From the NCBI GenBank assembly GCA_016929525.1, contig JAFGIP010000062.1:1-64000 (forward strand): DNA of 64,000 bases, written 5' to 3'. The notes beneath the pieces were generated by a model that ran no database searches, had not been told where the DNA came from, and saw nothing but the letters and a program-made list of their open reading frames with translations. This document shows positions 45,603-55,500 of the stretch, piece by piece. How positions within the stretch are numbered: the stretch's first letter is position 1; each line of letters begins with the position of its first letter. A program made the position numbers and the translations under genes. The stretch comes from Bacteroidales bacterium. GTDB lineage: Bacteria; Bacteroidota; Bacteroidia; Bacteroidales; UBA10428.

Positions 45603-47597
45603 TTATCTGGTAACAACTTTAACCAGAAGATCACCTTCCTCTACCTTATCTCCTTCTTTAACACAAACCTCTTCAATCTCAGAAACTGCATCGGATATTA
45701 TTTCATTTTCCATCTTCATTGATTCAATGACTACAACCGAATCGCCTTTTTTTAATAATTTTTTACCCAGACAATTAACTTTTAAAATTGTTCCATTTAA
45801 CGGTGCCACAAAATCGGGACTGCCATCAATTACTTTAAACCTGTCATTAAACCCGCGTTCTTCAATTAAAAAATCTTTTCTGGTAAAAGTAAAAACATGA
45901 TTATCACAGCTAAGGAAGAGTATGTATCCTTTTTTATTCCACGAGTAATAAACTTCTTTGATTAAATCTCCTGTTTTTACAGTTAAATAGTTGTCCCGGT
46001 TTAGCCTGATATCCGCTTTAATTATAGCATTTTGTACCGATACTTCGATAAACTTACTGTTGTAATGTAATAGCTCGATCTCAAGTTCTTCACCTTCAAA
46101 TTTTATTTGTATAACAGGTTGTAACCTCCAGAAGCCTATTGGTGGTGTTCTGTCCATATTTCTCGTTCGTGGTTTTGCATAAGGGAAATGAAATAAACTT
46201 AAATATATACCCGCCAATAAAATTGCATCATTGGTCTTTTTATCATTTCTTTTAAAATGTATCAGCTCTTTAATTTTGTTTCCTAAAAATTCCACGGAAA
46301 CTTCATTTTTAACAATTGCTTCACTCTCCAGAACTTTTTCAATAATCTCAACATTTGTTTTAACACCATGAATAATAGTCTGATTAATTGCACGCTTTAA
46401 CAAGAGAATAGAATCAGCTCTGTTTTTTCCCCACGCAATAATTTTAGCCAGTAACGGATCAAACTCAGGGTAAATACTATCACCTGTTTTAATACATGTA
46501 TCAATTCTGACATTAGTCAGTTCGGGGAATTTTATAAAAGTCAGTTTTCCGGGACTGGGTTTGAAGTTTTCAGCCGGATCTTCTGCATAAATTCTGGCTT
46601 CAACAGCATGACCGTTGCTTTTAGTTGAATTTATAGTTTTAGCGAGGCTGAAACCATTCACTATATTAATCTGTTGCTCTACAATATCTATCCCAGATAC
46701 CAACTCAGACACAGGGTGTTCCACCTGGATTCGTGTATTCATTTCGAGAAAATAGTAATCATCATTTTCATCAAGTAAAAACTCAATAGTTCCTGCGCCG
46801 GTATATCCCGACTCTTTTGTAATATTATAAGCATCCTGAGCAAGAACACTTCTGGTATTTTCTTTAAGATTATTCACCGGTGCTTCTTCAATAACTTTTT
46901 GATACCTGCGCTGAATACTGCATTCTCTTTCCGCCAAGGTGATTACATTGTCATAATTATCAGCCAAGATCTGGATTTCAATATGTCTTGCACCTCTTAA
47001 ATACTTTTCTATATAAACCTCATTAGTACCAAAATAATTATTTGCTTCCGAAGCCGATATATGAATGAGTTCATGTAGTTCTTTCTCCGAATTGGCAATA
47101 TGCATTGCTTTTCCCCCGCCCCCAAGGGCTGCTTTGATCATGCAAGGAAATAATAACCTGTTGGCATGCTTAAATATTTCTTCAGGGGTACCTCCTAAGG
47201 ATGGTATTACCGGTATACCCATATCTGAAACGAAGTCCCTTGCCTTCAATTTATTTCCCATTAATTCTATTACTTGCTTATCCGGTCCGATAAATATAAT
47301 ATCATTATCTCTGCATGCTTTAACAAAATCAGCATTTTCAGAAAGAAACCCATAGCCCGGATGTATTGCATCGACATGAGCTTGAACTGCTATGTCTACT
47401 ATTTTTGAAATATTCAGAAATGTCTGTGAAATGCTCCCCTTACCAATACAAACAGCTTCGTCAGAATCCAAAACATATTGTGACTGGCACTCACGCTGGT
47501 CGTATAGAACAACAGTTCTGATATTAAGTTTTTTCAGTGTGCGCTGTATGCGTGATACAATTTCTCCTCTGTTCGCTATTAAAACCTTTTTCAACAT
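45603..47597 (-). CDS. mccA: 3-Methylcrotonyl-CoA carboxylase, biotin-containing alpha subunit
   Basis: 664 aa from the ATG at 47595-47597, chosen because AAAGGTG lies 7 nt before it and MLKKVLIANRGEIVSRI is the family start (a start 18 nt up overlaps the hydratase gene). Biotin carboxylase region (about 1-445): ATP-grasp KAALGGGGKAMHI, EYIEKYLRGARHIEIQ, and EMNTRIQVEHPVSE. The middle links to a C-terminal biotin carrier domain with VVIESMKMENEI, where Lys is biotinylated. Order with the beta subunit and the hydratase fits leucine breakdown. Confidence 0.9.
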   Translation of the reverse strand: MLKKVLIANRGEIVSRIQRTLKKLNIRTVVLYDQRECQSQYVLDSDEAVCIGKGSISQTFLNISKIVDIAVQAHVDAIHPGYGFLSENADFVKACRDNDIIFIGPDKQVIELMGNKLKARDFVSDMGIPVIPSLGGTPEEIFKHANRLLFPCMIKAALGGGGKAMHIANSEKELHELIHISASEANNYFGTNEVYIEKYLRGARHIEIQILADNYDNVITLAERECSIQRRYQKVIEEAPVNNLKENTRSVLAQDAYNITKESGYTGAGTIEFLLDENDDYYFLEMNTRIQVEHPVSELVSGIDIVEQQINIVNGFSLAKTINSTKSNGHAVEARIYAEDPAENFKPSPGKLTFIKFPELTNVRIDTCIKTGDSIYPEFDPLLAKIIAWGKNRADSILLLKRAINQTIIHGVKTNVEIIEKVLESEAIVKNEVSVEFLGNKIKELIHFKRNDKKTNDAILLAGIYLSLFHFPYAKPRTRNMDRTPPIGFWRLQPVIQIKFEGEELEIELLHYNSKFIEVSVQNAIIKADIRLNRDNYLTVKTGDLIKEVYYSWNKKGYILFLSCDNHVFTFTRKDFLIEERGFNDRFKVIDGSPDFVAPLNGTILKVNCLGKKLLKKGDSVVVIESMKMENEIISDAVSEIEEVCVKEGDKVEEGDLLVKVVTR

Positions 47598-47602
47598 AAT
47601 AT

Positions 47603-48394
47603 TCACCTTTTCCATTCAGGTTCTCGCTTTTCAAGGAATGCCCGAATTCCTTCCTTACCTTCAGAAGATATCCTCAATGATGCTATAATATCGGCAGTAT
47701 CAGTTTTGTAATTTTTTGGAAATAAATGCATCTGGAATTTTGAAAACAGCTTTTTGATTTCATCCTGAGCTTTTATACCACCGGATCTTAGCGTTGATAT
47801 TAATTCTTCCAGCTCATTGTCAATTTTTTCGGGGCTGGCTAGAATATCAATAAGATTCATCTCATTTGCCTTCACCGGGTCTATTCGTTCACTTGTAAGT
47901 ACATAATATTTACAGCGCTGTAATCCGGTCCGGTTAATTATATATGGAGCAATTGTAGACGGAATCAGCCCCAGTTTAACTTCTGAAAATTTAAAATATG
48001 TATCGGTACTTCCAATAACAATATCGCAAGCAGCTGCAAGACCAACACCACCTCCTATGCAAGCTCCAAATACTTTTGCTATGGTAATTTTTCTCAATGT
48101 ACAGAGCCTGTAAAAAAGTTCAGCAAGTTTTGCACTCTCCCTTCTGTTTTCTTCATATGAAAGATCTATTGCCGATGTCATCCATTCGAGATCGGCCCCG
48201 GAACAAAAAGCATCGCCCATGGCCGATATGACTACAAATCTTATCTTCAGATTGTTTTCAATGTCATCAAATACAGTCAGCAGTTCCTCAATCAGTTCAA
48301 GATTCAGTGCATTTCTAGATGATGGTCTGTTCAGATGCAAAGTACATAGATCATCTTTAATCTCCCACAGAATATATTTTAAATCCTTTTTCAT
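47603..48394 (-). CDS. liuC: 3-Methylglutaconyl-CoA hydratase
   Basis: 263 aa crotonase-fold protein. DAFCSGADLEWM matches the AUH/LiuC signature (FxxGADLxWM), and FSEVKLGLIPSTIAPYII also fits LiuC. ACIGGGVGLAAACDI is the oxyanion-hole loop. It hydrates 3-methylglutaconyl-CoA to HMG-CoA, the direct substrate of the HMG-CoA reductase downstream. It starts 10 nt after the carboxylase beta stop and ends 5 nt before the alpha subunit start. Confidence 0.9.
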   Translation of the reverse strand: MKKDLKYILWEIKDDLCTLHLNRPSSRNALNLELIEELLTVFDDIENNLKIRFVVISAMGDAFCSGADLEWMTSAIDLSYEENRRESAKLAELFYRLCTLRKITIAKVFGACIGGGVGLAAACDIVIGSTDTYFKFSEVKLGLIPSTIAPYIINRTGLQRCKYYVLTSERIDPVKANEMNLIDILASPEKIDNELEELISTLRSGGIKAQDEIKKLFSKFQMHLFPKNYKTDTADIIASLRISSEGKEGIRAFLEKREPEWKR

Positions 48395-48404
48395 ATTAAG
48401 TATG

Positions 48405-50042
48405 TTACATTCTATAGATTCCTGACTTAGGATCCGGAAATTTCCTGTTAAGCGATACAGCTATACCAAATGCCAGTACACTTCTGGTGTCTTTCGGATC
48501 AATTATTCCATCATCCCATAACTGCGAGGAACTATAAAATGCAGAGCTTTCAATTTCATATTTCTCTCTGATAGGTTTTCTGATAGATTCATATTCTTCG
48601 TCCGATAACTTTTCTCCTCTTTTCTCTAACTGTTCTTTTTTTATACTGCCAAGAACATTCGCTGCCTGCTCTCCTCCCATTACTGATATTCTTGAATTCG
48701 GATACATAAAAAGTAAGTTTGGATCGTAAGCTCTGCCTGACATAGCATAGTTGCCTGCACCATAAGAACCACCAAATATTATGGTGAATTTCGGAACATT
48801 TGAGTTGGCAACAGCATGAACCATTTTTGCTCCTTCCTTGGCAATCCCGGCGTTTTCATATTTTTTACCAACCATAAAACCAACAATATTCTGTAAAAAA
48901 ACAATTGGAATCTTTCTGTAATTGCACAATTCAATAAAATGTGTTCCTTTAAGGGCTGACTCTGAATAAAGTATACCATTGTTAGCAATTATTCCAACGG
49001 GAAATCCCATAATGTTAGCAAAGCCAGTTATCAATGTTTTTCCGTAGTTTTTCTTAAACTCATGTAAATCACTATTATCAACTATTCTTGCAATAATCTC
49101 ATACGAATCAACAACCTCTCTCACAGAGAAAGGTAATAGTCCATAAAGCTCTTCGATATCATACAGCGGTTCTTTAGATTCGGTCGTTTCGAGTGGTTGA
49201 GTTTCAGAGAAAGGTAATGTTCTGATAATATCTCTGCAAATCAGAAAAGCATGCTCCTCATTATCAGCCAGGTGATCGACCAGGCCAGAAATACCGGCAT
49301 GCACTTCACCACCTCCAAGTTCTTCTGCAGTAACTTCTTCTCCCGTAGCTGCTTTAACTAAAGGCGGTCCTCCGAGAAAGATAGTACCCTGGTTTTTAAC
49401 AATGATACTTTCATCACTCATTGCCGGTATATAAGCACCACCGGCAGTGCAGGAACCTAAAACAACAGAAATCTGAGGAATTCGTGATGCCGAAAGCCGG
49501 GCCTGATTATAAAAAATTCTTCCAAAATCATCTTTATCAGGAAAAACGTTCGCCTGTTCAGGTAAATATATTCCACCGGAATCTACCAGATAAATGCAGG
49601 GCAAATTATTTTGAAAAGCTATTTCCTGGGCCCGAAGATGTTTCTTTATGGTTTCGGGTATATATGTTCCTCCTTTAACTGATGCATCATTTGCTATAAT
49701 CACTACAGGCTTTTGATGAATATAACCAATACCGGTTACAATGCCGGAAGAAGAAAATTCATTTTTATATCTTCCGTATGCTGCAAATGAAGATAATTCC
49801 AGAAATGGTGAATTGGGATCAACCAACATGTCAATCCGCTGTCTCGGGAGGAGTTTTCCTCTTTCTATATGCTGTTTTATCGCGCTTTGTTTTCCTCCTT
49901 TTTGAATCACCTTAAGAGCAGATCTGAAATGACTAAGCGTTGAGTGATATTCCTTTACCCTATTTCTGAATTTTTCGGATTCGCTATCAATTTTTGTAAC
50001 TATTTTATTCAATGATGTATTTATAAAAGATTTATTAACCAA
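48405..50042 (-). CDS. mccB: 3-Methylcrotonyl-CoA carboxylase, carboxyltransferase beta subunit
   Basis: 545 aa from TTG at 50040-50042; an in-frame stop at 50052-50054 leaves no ATG, and TTG at 50012 is an alternative start. Carboxyltransferase halves are clear: GKLLPRQRIDMLVDPNSPFLELS, then SCTAGGAYIPAMSDE and TIFLGGPPLVKAATGEEVTAEELGG, which match MccB/LiuB rather than acetyl- or propionyl-CoA carboxylases. It adds CO2 to 3-methylcrotonyl-CoA. First gene of the run; promoter not found in the 148-bp gap above it. Confidence 0.9.
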   Translation of the reverse strand: MVNKSFINTSLNKIVTKIDSESEKFRNRVKEYHSTLSHFRSALKVIQKGGKQSAIKQHIERGKLLPRQRIDMLVDPNSPFLELSSFAAYGRYKNEFSSSGIVTGIGYIHQKPVVIIANDASVKGGTYIPETIKKHLRAQEIAFQNNLPCIYLVDSGGIYLPEQANVFPDKDDFGRIFYNQARLSASRIPQISVVLGSCTAGGAYIPAMSDESIIVKNQGTIFLGGPPLVKAATGEEVTAEELGGGEVHAGISGLVDHLADNEEHAFLICRDIIRTLPFSETQPLETTESKEPLYDIEELYGLLPFSVREVVDSYEIIARIVDNSDLHEFKKNYGKTLITGFANIMGFPVGIIANNGILYSESALKGTHFIELCNYRKIPIVFLQNIVGFMVGKKYENAGIAKEGAKMVHAVANSNVPKFTIIFGGSYGAGNYAMSGRAYDPNLLFMYPNSRISVMGGEQAANVLGSIKKEQLEKRGEKLSDEEYESIRKPIREKYEIESSAFYSSSQLWDDGIIDPKDTRSVLAFGIAVSLNRKFPDPKSGIYRM

Positions 50043-50190
50043 ACAACATTGCTAAATTGTATTTGTTTAGCACCATTGTGGCTATTTTCCATTTTCATAT
50101 TTTAATTATGATTGAAAAGAATTTCTGAATTTTTGTACTTTTAATGTAACTTACAATCGTTACTCTCGTTTTTAGATTAAACATTTGGTT

Positions 50191-50520
50191 ATGAACAACC
50201 CAACAAATATAAAACGAAGACAAAAACGCTTCAATGTACCTGTTATTGGTCATTTCAATAACAGAAGCATTAGGTTTAACTCCATTATTGAGGCCGAAGA
50301 ATTTACAGGAATATCTTATACGCTGATTTTCGAAGCATGTGTTGGTAAAATATACAAGGCAAGAAATGTTTACTGGGAATATGAAAACGGGGCACATTAT
50401 ATCAAGTATAAAGCGTATTATATAAGAGCTCAGCGTAAATTAGAAGAATTAAACTCAGGTCATTTAAAAATGTCAGAACAAGAAGCAATAACAGAAAAAT
50501 CAGAAGATCAGCAGAGCTGA
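50191..50520 (+). CDS. Small NUMOD1-like protein
   Basis: 109 aa from the ATG at 50191 (a TTG two codons earlier is open). Residues 13-65 resemble the NUMOD1 helix-turn-helix used as a DNA-binding module in homing endonucleases: PVIGHFNNRSIRFNSIIEA, EFTGISYTLIFEACVG, then ARNVYWEYEN. The C terminus is charged and disordered. No nuclease domain is visible, so this may be a stand-alone regulator or a relic. It reads opposite to mccB and points toward the pdxB stop. Confidence 0.6.
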   Translation: MNNPTNIKRRQKRFNVPVIGHFNNRSIRFNSIIEAEEFTGISYTLIFEACVGKIYKARNVYWEYENGAHYIKYKAYYIRAQRKLEELNSGHLKMSEQEAITEKSEDQQS

Positions 50521-50527
50521 AGTATCA

Positions 50528-51661
50528 CTATCTTTCAGAAATTACATTAAAACCCAATTCCCTTACTTTATTGATTATTCTCTCATCTGCATTGCGCAGT
50601 AATACTTTATATGCTCCAAATTCCCGTCTTGTCCAATATTCGGATCTCAGGTGTTCAAATCTGCGGGGTGCCTTTCTGAAATTATTGTCATCATTAAAAA
50701 TAGGATATGTAACTAAAACCAGGTCGGTGGCAACCTCCTGGAAATTTTTTTTATGACAATTATATTTGATTGTTGAACTCTCCGGCTCCGGCAGCATAGG
50801 AATTTCCCAGTCATCAATCCCGAGATTGAAAAATTTACTGACTGACCGAATTGCCATTTGAGTACCAAGGGCCTTCCCGTCGGAAGAATAACCCGCAATA
50901 TGCGGTGTCGCAAGAAACGATTTATTTAATATATCCCGACGGGGATATGGTTCTTTTTCCCAGACATCCAGGACGGTAAATTCCGGTTTGTTAACTTTTT
51001 GACCTTTTAATAGTGCATCTGAATCAATGATTTCTCCCCGGGAAGTATTAATAAGAAGTGATCCATTATTCAGTTTACTTAGCAGATTAATATCTACCAT
51101 GTGGTATGTTCTGTCAGTACCATCCATATTCAAAGGAACATGAAAGGTTAAAATATCTGCGTCACGGAGTATTCCATCTATAGAAATAAATTGGCATGGG
51201 CCTTCTTCTCTTTGTCTTGGAGGATCATTAAGGAGTACCTGCATTTCAAGAGTTTCAGCCAGATTCACTACCTTCCTGCCAACATTTCCCACACCGACAA
51301 CTCCCAATACTCTTGTTTTTAAATCAATATTGTTTTCACGTGCAAAATAGAGAATAGACGCTGCTATATATTGCATCACTGAACCGGAATTGCATCCGGG
51401 TGCATTTGCCCATGTTATTCCTTTTTTTTCACAATATTCAGTGTCAATGTGATCATATCCAATAGTTGCAGTTGCTATAAATTTTACCTTCGTACCTTCT
51501 AAAAGTACTTTATTGCATATTGTTCTGGTTCTTATAATTAATCCGTCTGCATCTTTAATTTTTTCTTTGTCAATAGAACTACCCTTGTAATACTCAACAT
51601 CGATAAAAGGTTCTATGGCTCCTTTAAGGAAAGGTATGTCAATATCTGCAACTATTTTCAT
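50528..51661 (-). CDS. pdxB: Erythronate-4-phosphate dehydrogenase
   Basis: 377 aa. D-isomer 2-hydroxyacid dehydrogenase fold with NAD motif GVVGVGNVGRKVV and catalytic region LLINTSRGEIIDSDALL and TPHIAGYSSDGK (His). The start MKIVADIDIPFL and the C-terminal PdxB dimerization region distinguish it from SerA. It oxidises 4-phosphoerythronate in the DXP-independent pyridoxal phosphate branch. The gene is alone on its strand; it points toward the NUMOD1-like gene, 7 nt apart. Confidence 0.93.
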   Translation of the reverse strand: MKIVADIDIPFLKGAIEPFIDVEYYKGSSIDKEKIKDADGLIIRTRTICNKVLLEGTKVKFIATATIGYDHIDTEYCEKKGITWANAPGCNSGSVMQYIAASILYFARENNIDLKTRVLGVVGVGNVGRKVVNLAETLEMQVLLNDPPRQREEGPCQFISIDGILRDADILTFHVPLNMDGTDRTYHMVDINLLSKLNNGSLLINTSRGEIIDSDALLKGQKVNKPEFTVLDVWEKEPYPRRDILNKSFLATPHIAGYSSDGKALGTQMAIRSVSKFFNLGIDDWEIPMLPEPESSTIKYNCHKKNFQEVATDLVLVTYPIFNDDNNFRKAPRRFEHLRSEYWTRREFGAYKVLLRNADERIINKVRELGFNVISER

Positions 51662-51854
51662 TGTTCATGTAAACTAAATATCAATTATAACAACAATTAA
51701 TATTAATTACAATCAGCCATACTTTTTTTTTATATCAACGCAACCTTTTTCTTTCTTCATCCATCAAGGAAAATATATTAAGGGGTTAGATTAAAATACT
51801 TCACAAATTTTCTACGGTTGATTAACGTTAACCCTAGGATGTAGTAAACCCAAC

Positions 51855-51884
51855 AAACCCCCGCACATATGTGTGGGGGTTTTA
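51855..51884 (+). terminator. Strong near-palindromic terminator
   Basis: AAACCCCCGCACAT and ATGTGTGGGGGTTT form a near-perfect 14-bp dyad (one G-U) followed by TTTTATT on the plus strand. It stands 23 nt beyond the stop of the convergent minus-strand gene at 51907. No plus-strand ORF precedes it, which hints at a short plus-strand RNA, but it may simply end the minus gene. Confidence 0.65.
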
Positions 51885-51906
51885 TTATTAGTATAAGCAT
51901 ACGTTT

Positions 51907-52380
51907 TTACTTTTCTGATTTTTTTATAAGTAACGTAACCAATAACAATTGAAGATACAGATTATCAAGTCTGGAGGTAAGATTTATAGGTGCAGAGTTA
52001 AAATCGGGAAACAGTTTTGGAAGATCTTTCAGTGCTACAATTTTTTGATCAATACTATTCATAAGTTTATTACAATCCCAGGAAGTATATTTTTTAGCCC
52101 TGGGAATATTTTTTACCATTTCCGGGTTTATCTCTTTATTGCTTAAAAGTTTATGGAATTTATAATTCCCGGTAATGACTTTTATTAAAATATCGTTCTT
52201 AAGATTTTCAATTAGTGCTTTCTTATCAATTCCCTTGCTATTTCTGTGTTTCAATCTTGTTAAATTATACTGGATCTCTCTGATCAACAACTGCTTCAGT
52301 CCCTTACTTTCATTTATTCTCGCTGTCAGAAATTTGTAAAAATCAAATCCTGATTCAAAGATTTCATTAATAATACTCAT
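51907..52380 (-). CDS. Uncharacterised alpha-helical protein
   Basis: 157 aa, basic, with no signal peptide or clear membrane segment. Predicted mostly helical; features include SRLDNLYLQLLLVTLLIKK at the end and a TSWDCNKLMNSIDQK segment. No family recognised. It lies divergent from the five-PAS histidine kinase, so it may be controlled with it. Confidence 0.55.
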   Translation of the reverse strand: MSIINEIFESGFDFYKFLTARINESKGLKQLLIREIQYNLTRLKHRNSKGIDKKALIENLKNDILIKVITGNYKFHKLLSNKEINPEMVKNIPRAKKYTSWDCNKLMNSIDQKIVALKDLPKLFPDFNSAPINLTSRLDNLYLQLLLVTLLIKKSEK

Positions 52381-52523
52381 TGTTTAAACTTCTCATTATT
52401 AAGTAAAAATATTTATTATAAAATTTCTTATCTTACAATATCGCTTAAGATACTAACCATATTTATATTTTTTCGTAGACTTGTACGTAATTTTTATAAA
52501 GACCTGGTTTCATTAAAATTTGT

Positions 52524-55500
52524 ATGACCCTATCAGATAATATTCTATTAAATACAATTTTGTTAATCGCGCCATTAAACTGGCTGCAAATACTAAGCGG
52601 TTTTCTTAGCGGTAATATTATAGCTGTAGGAACCTATCTTCTTTACAGATACTATATTAAACTGAAACACGAAGGAGTTATCGGAGACGTTCATAATTTC
52701 CTGGAAGAAAGTGGCAGATTGAGACTCCTGATTGACAACCTTCCTGAAGGTATATATATTAAAAACAAATCATGTAATTATATTATTGCAAATAGCAAAT
52801 TTGTTAAAAATTTCGGTTTTGAAAATCCGGAAAGCCTTTTTGGGAAATCAGATTCTGAAATATTTGCAAAAGAAGACAGCCAGATTTCTGCTGAAGAAGA
52901 TCAAAAGCTACTCAGTGGTAAGGTTAAGACCATAAAAAGAATTCATACAATTACTGACGGTAATGACAATAAAAAATATTTTCAGTCAACAAAAATTCCT
53001 TTAAAAAACAAGATTGGGCAAACCATCGGGATCGTAGGAACTTTTATTGATGTAACAGAACAAGAAGTTGCAAAACAGGATCTTGCTGAGAAACATAATA
53101 TTATTGAAAAAGAAAGGAATCTTCTTCGTACTCTCATGGATCATATGCCGGATACAATTTACATTAAAGATGCCGAATGCCGATTTCTTGATGGTAATCC
53201 GGCACAAATCACAGTTACGAAGGCAAAATCATTTGAAAACTTACTGGGAAAAACAGACTTCGATTTTTATCCAAAAGATATTGCAGAGATTTTCTATAAG
53301 GATGACAGGAAAATACTTGATTCAGGTGATCCTGTAATAAATAAAGAAGAAATTGGTTTTGATGGTGAAGGTAATATAAGGGTCAGGTCAACAACCAAGG
53401 TTCCGTTCCGTGATAAAGATGGTAAAATAGCAGGGCTCGTTGGCATTGGAAGGGATATTACCGATTTCAAAGAAGCGGAAGAGAAGTTGAAAGAGCAGGC
53501 TCAGAGTTTACAGGAAATAAATGTTCTGTTGGAAGAGAGACAGGAAGAAATTAATCAGCAATCGGATGAACTAAATGTTCAGAATAAAAAACTGGAAGAA
53601 GAAAGAAATCTGCTGCGTACCTTAATCGACAACATACCGGATTATATTTATTATAAGGATGCACATAGCAAATTTGTGACAGTCAATAAAAAGATGATGG
53701 AAGCCTTTAAGACTGATAACCTTGAAAATGTTATTGGTAAAACAGATAAGGATTTCTATCCCGAAGATTTTGCTGCGCAGATACTCAAAGACGATAAAAC
53801 CATTCTGCAAACCGGTAAACCGATAATTGATAAAGAAGAACCCGGCCTGAACAGTGAAGGTAACTTTATTCAACTTCTCACTTCGAAAGTACCCTTTATA
53901 AATCCGGATGGTGAAATTGTTGGAATAATTGGAATAGCGCGCGACATTACCGCGATAAAGGAAGCTGAACTTAAATTAAAAGAGCAGTCCCGTAATCTTA
54001 AAGAAGTTAATGTTATTCTTGAAGAAAGACAGGAAGAAATCCAGCAGCAGTCGAGCGAATTATCATCACAAAATAAAATACTTGAAAATGAGCGCAACAT
54101 ATTACGGACACTTATTGACACCATTCCTGATGTGATATATATCAAAGATAAAGACAGCCGTTTCATTACAGCCAATAAAAGAATTCTGGAAGTAATGAAA
54201 GCTAAAGATCAAGAGGAACTTGAGGGTAAAACAGATTTTGATTACTATCCTAAAAAAATAGCACAGCTGTTCTTCGACGATGAACAAAAAATCATTACAT
54301 CAGGTAAGGCACTTATAAATAAAGAAGAGATTGGTTTTGACGTAAACGGAAACGAAAGGGTAATATCCACCACAAAAGTCCCGTTTTATGACGCAGATGG
54401 AAATATAGCCGGGATTGTCGGTGTTGGCCGCGATGTAACAGAGCTTATTGAAATTCAGAATAAACTCACAAAACAAGCAGAAAATCTTCAGTCTAATAAT
54501 ATTCTGCTTGAAGAAAGGCAGGAAGAAATTCAGAAGCAGTCAGAGTCTCTGAGTGAACAAAATGAAACACTTGAAAAAGAGCGTAACTTACTTCGCACCC
54601 TCATAGATCACATGCCTGATTATATTTATATAAAAGATAAGGAGAGCCATTTTCTTACAGTTAATAAAAGGTTGTTGAAAGTAATGCAGGTTAAATCGCT
54701 TGAAGACCTTGTTGGTAAAACTGATTTCGATATTTCTTTATATCATGAAGCAGCACAACAATTTTATGACGATGAACGTGAGATTATTAAAACCGGTAAA
54801 CCGATAATCAATAAAGAAGAAATAGGATTCGATGAGAATGGAAGGGAGCGTGTTATATCTACAACAAAAGTACCTTTCTATGATATCAGCGGTAAAATAT
54901 CCGGCATAGTAGGAATCGGGCGTGATATTACCAAACAGAAAAATGCCGAAAGACAATTGCGTGAACAGGCACAAAATCTTCAGGAAGTAAATATTATCCT
55001 GGAAGAAAGGCAGGAAAAAATACAACAGCAATCAGAGGAGTTAAATAACCAGGCACAAAGTCTTAAAAAGGCTAATGTCCAGCTGGAACAATTAAACGCA
55101 ACAAAAAACAAGTTTTTCTCGATAATAGCTCATGATTTAAAAAATCCTTTCCAGGCGATATTTGGTTTCTCTGAACTGCTCCTAAGAAACTTTGAAGATT
55201 TCGATGATCCTCAGAAACTTGAACTTTTAAATATGATTAAGAGTTCTTCAGAGAGTGCATATAACCTGCTCGACAACTTGTTACAATGGGCCCGCACCCA
55301 GACAGACCGCATTAAATACAACCCGGTAAATATTGATGTAAGTGAGCTGATACAGCAAAACATAGAATTAAGTCAGGCAAGTGCTGAGAATAAACAAATT
55401 AGCCTTGTTTCTGAAGTAGAATGCAGTAGCAATGCTTTTGCAGATAAAAATATGATAAATCTTGTTATCAGAAACTTAATGAGTAACGCTATTAAATTTA

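Noticed and set aside
52990-55010. Tandem repeat array
   Set aside because: The 489-nt periodicity lies inside one open reading frame and encodes repeated PAS-linker units, so it is protein domain duplication.
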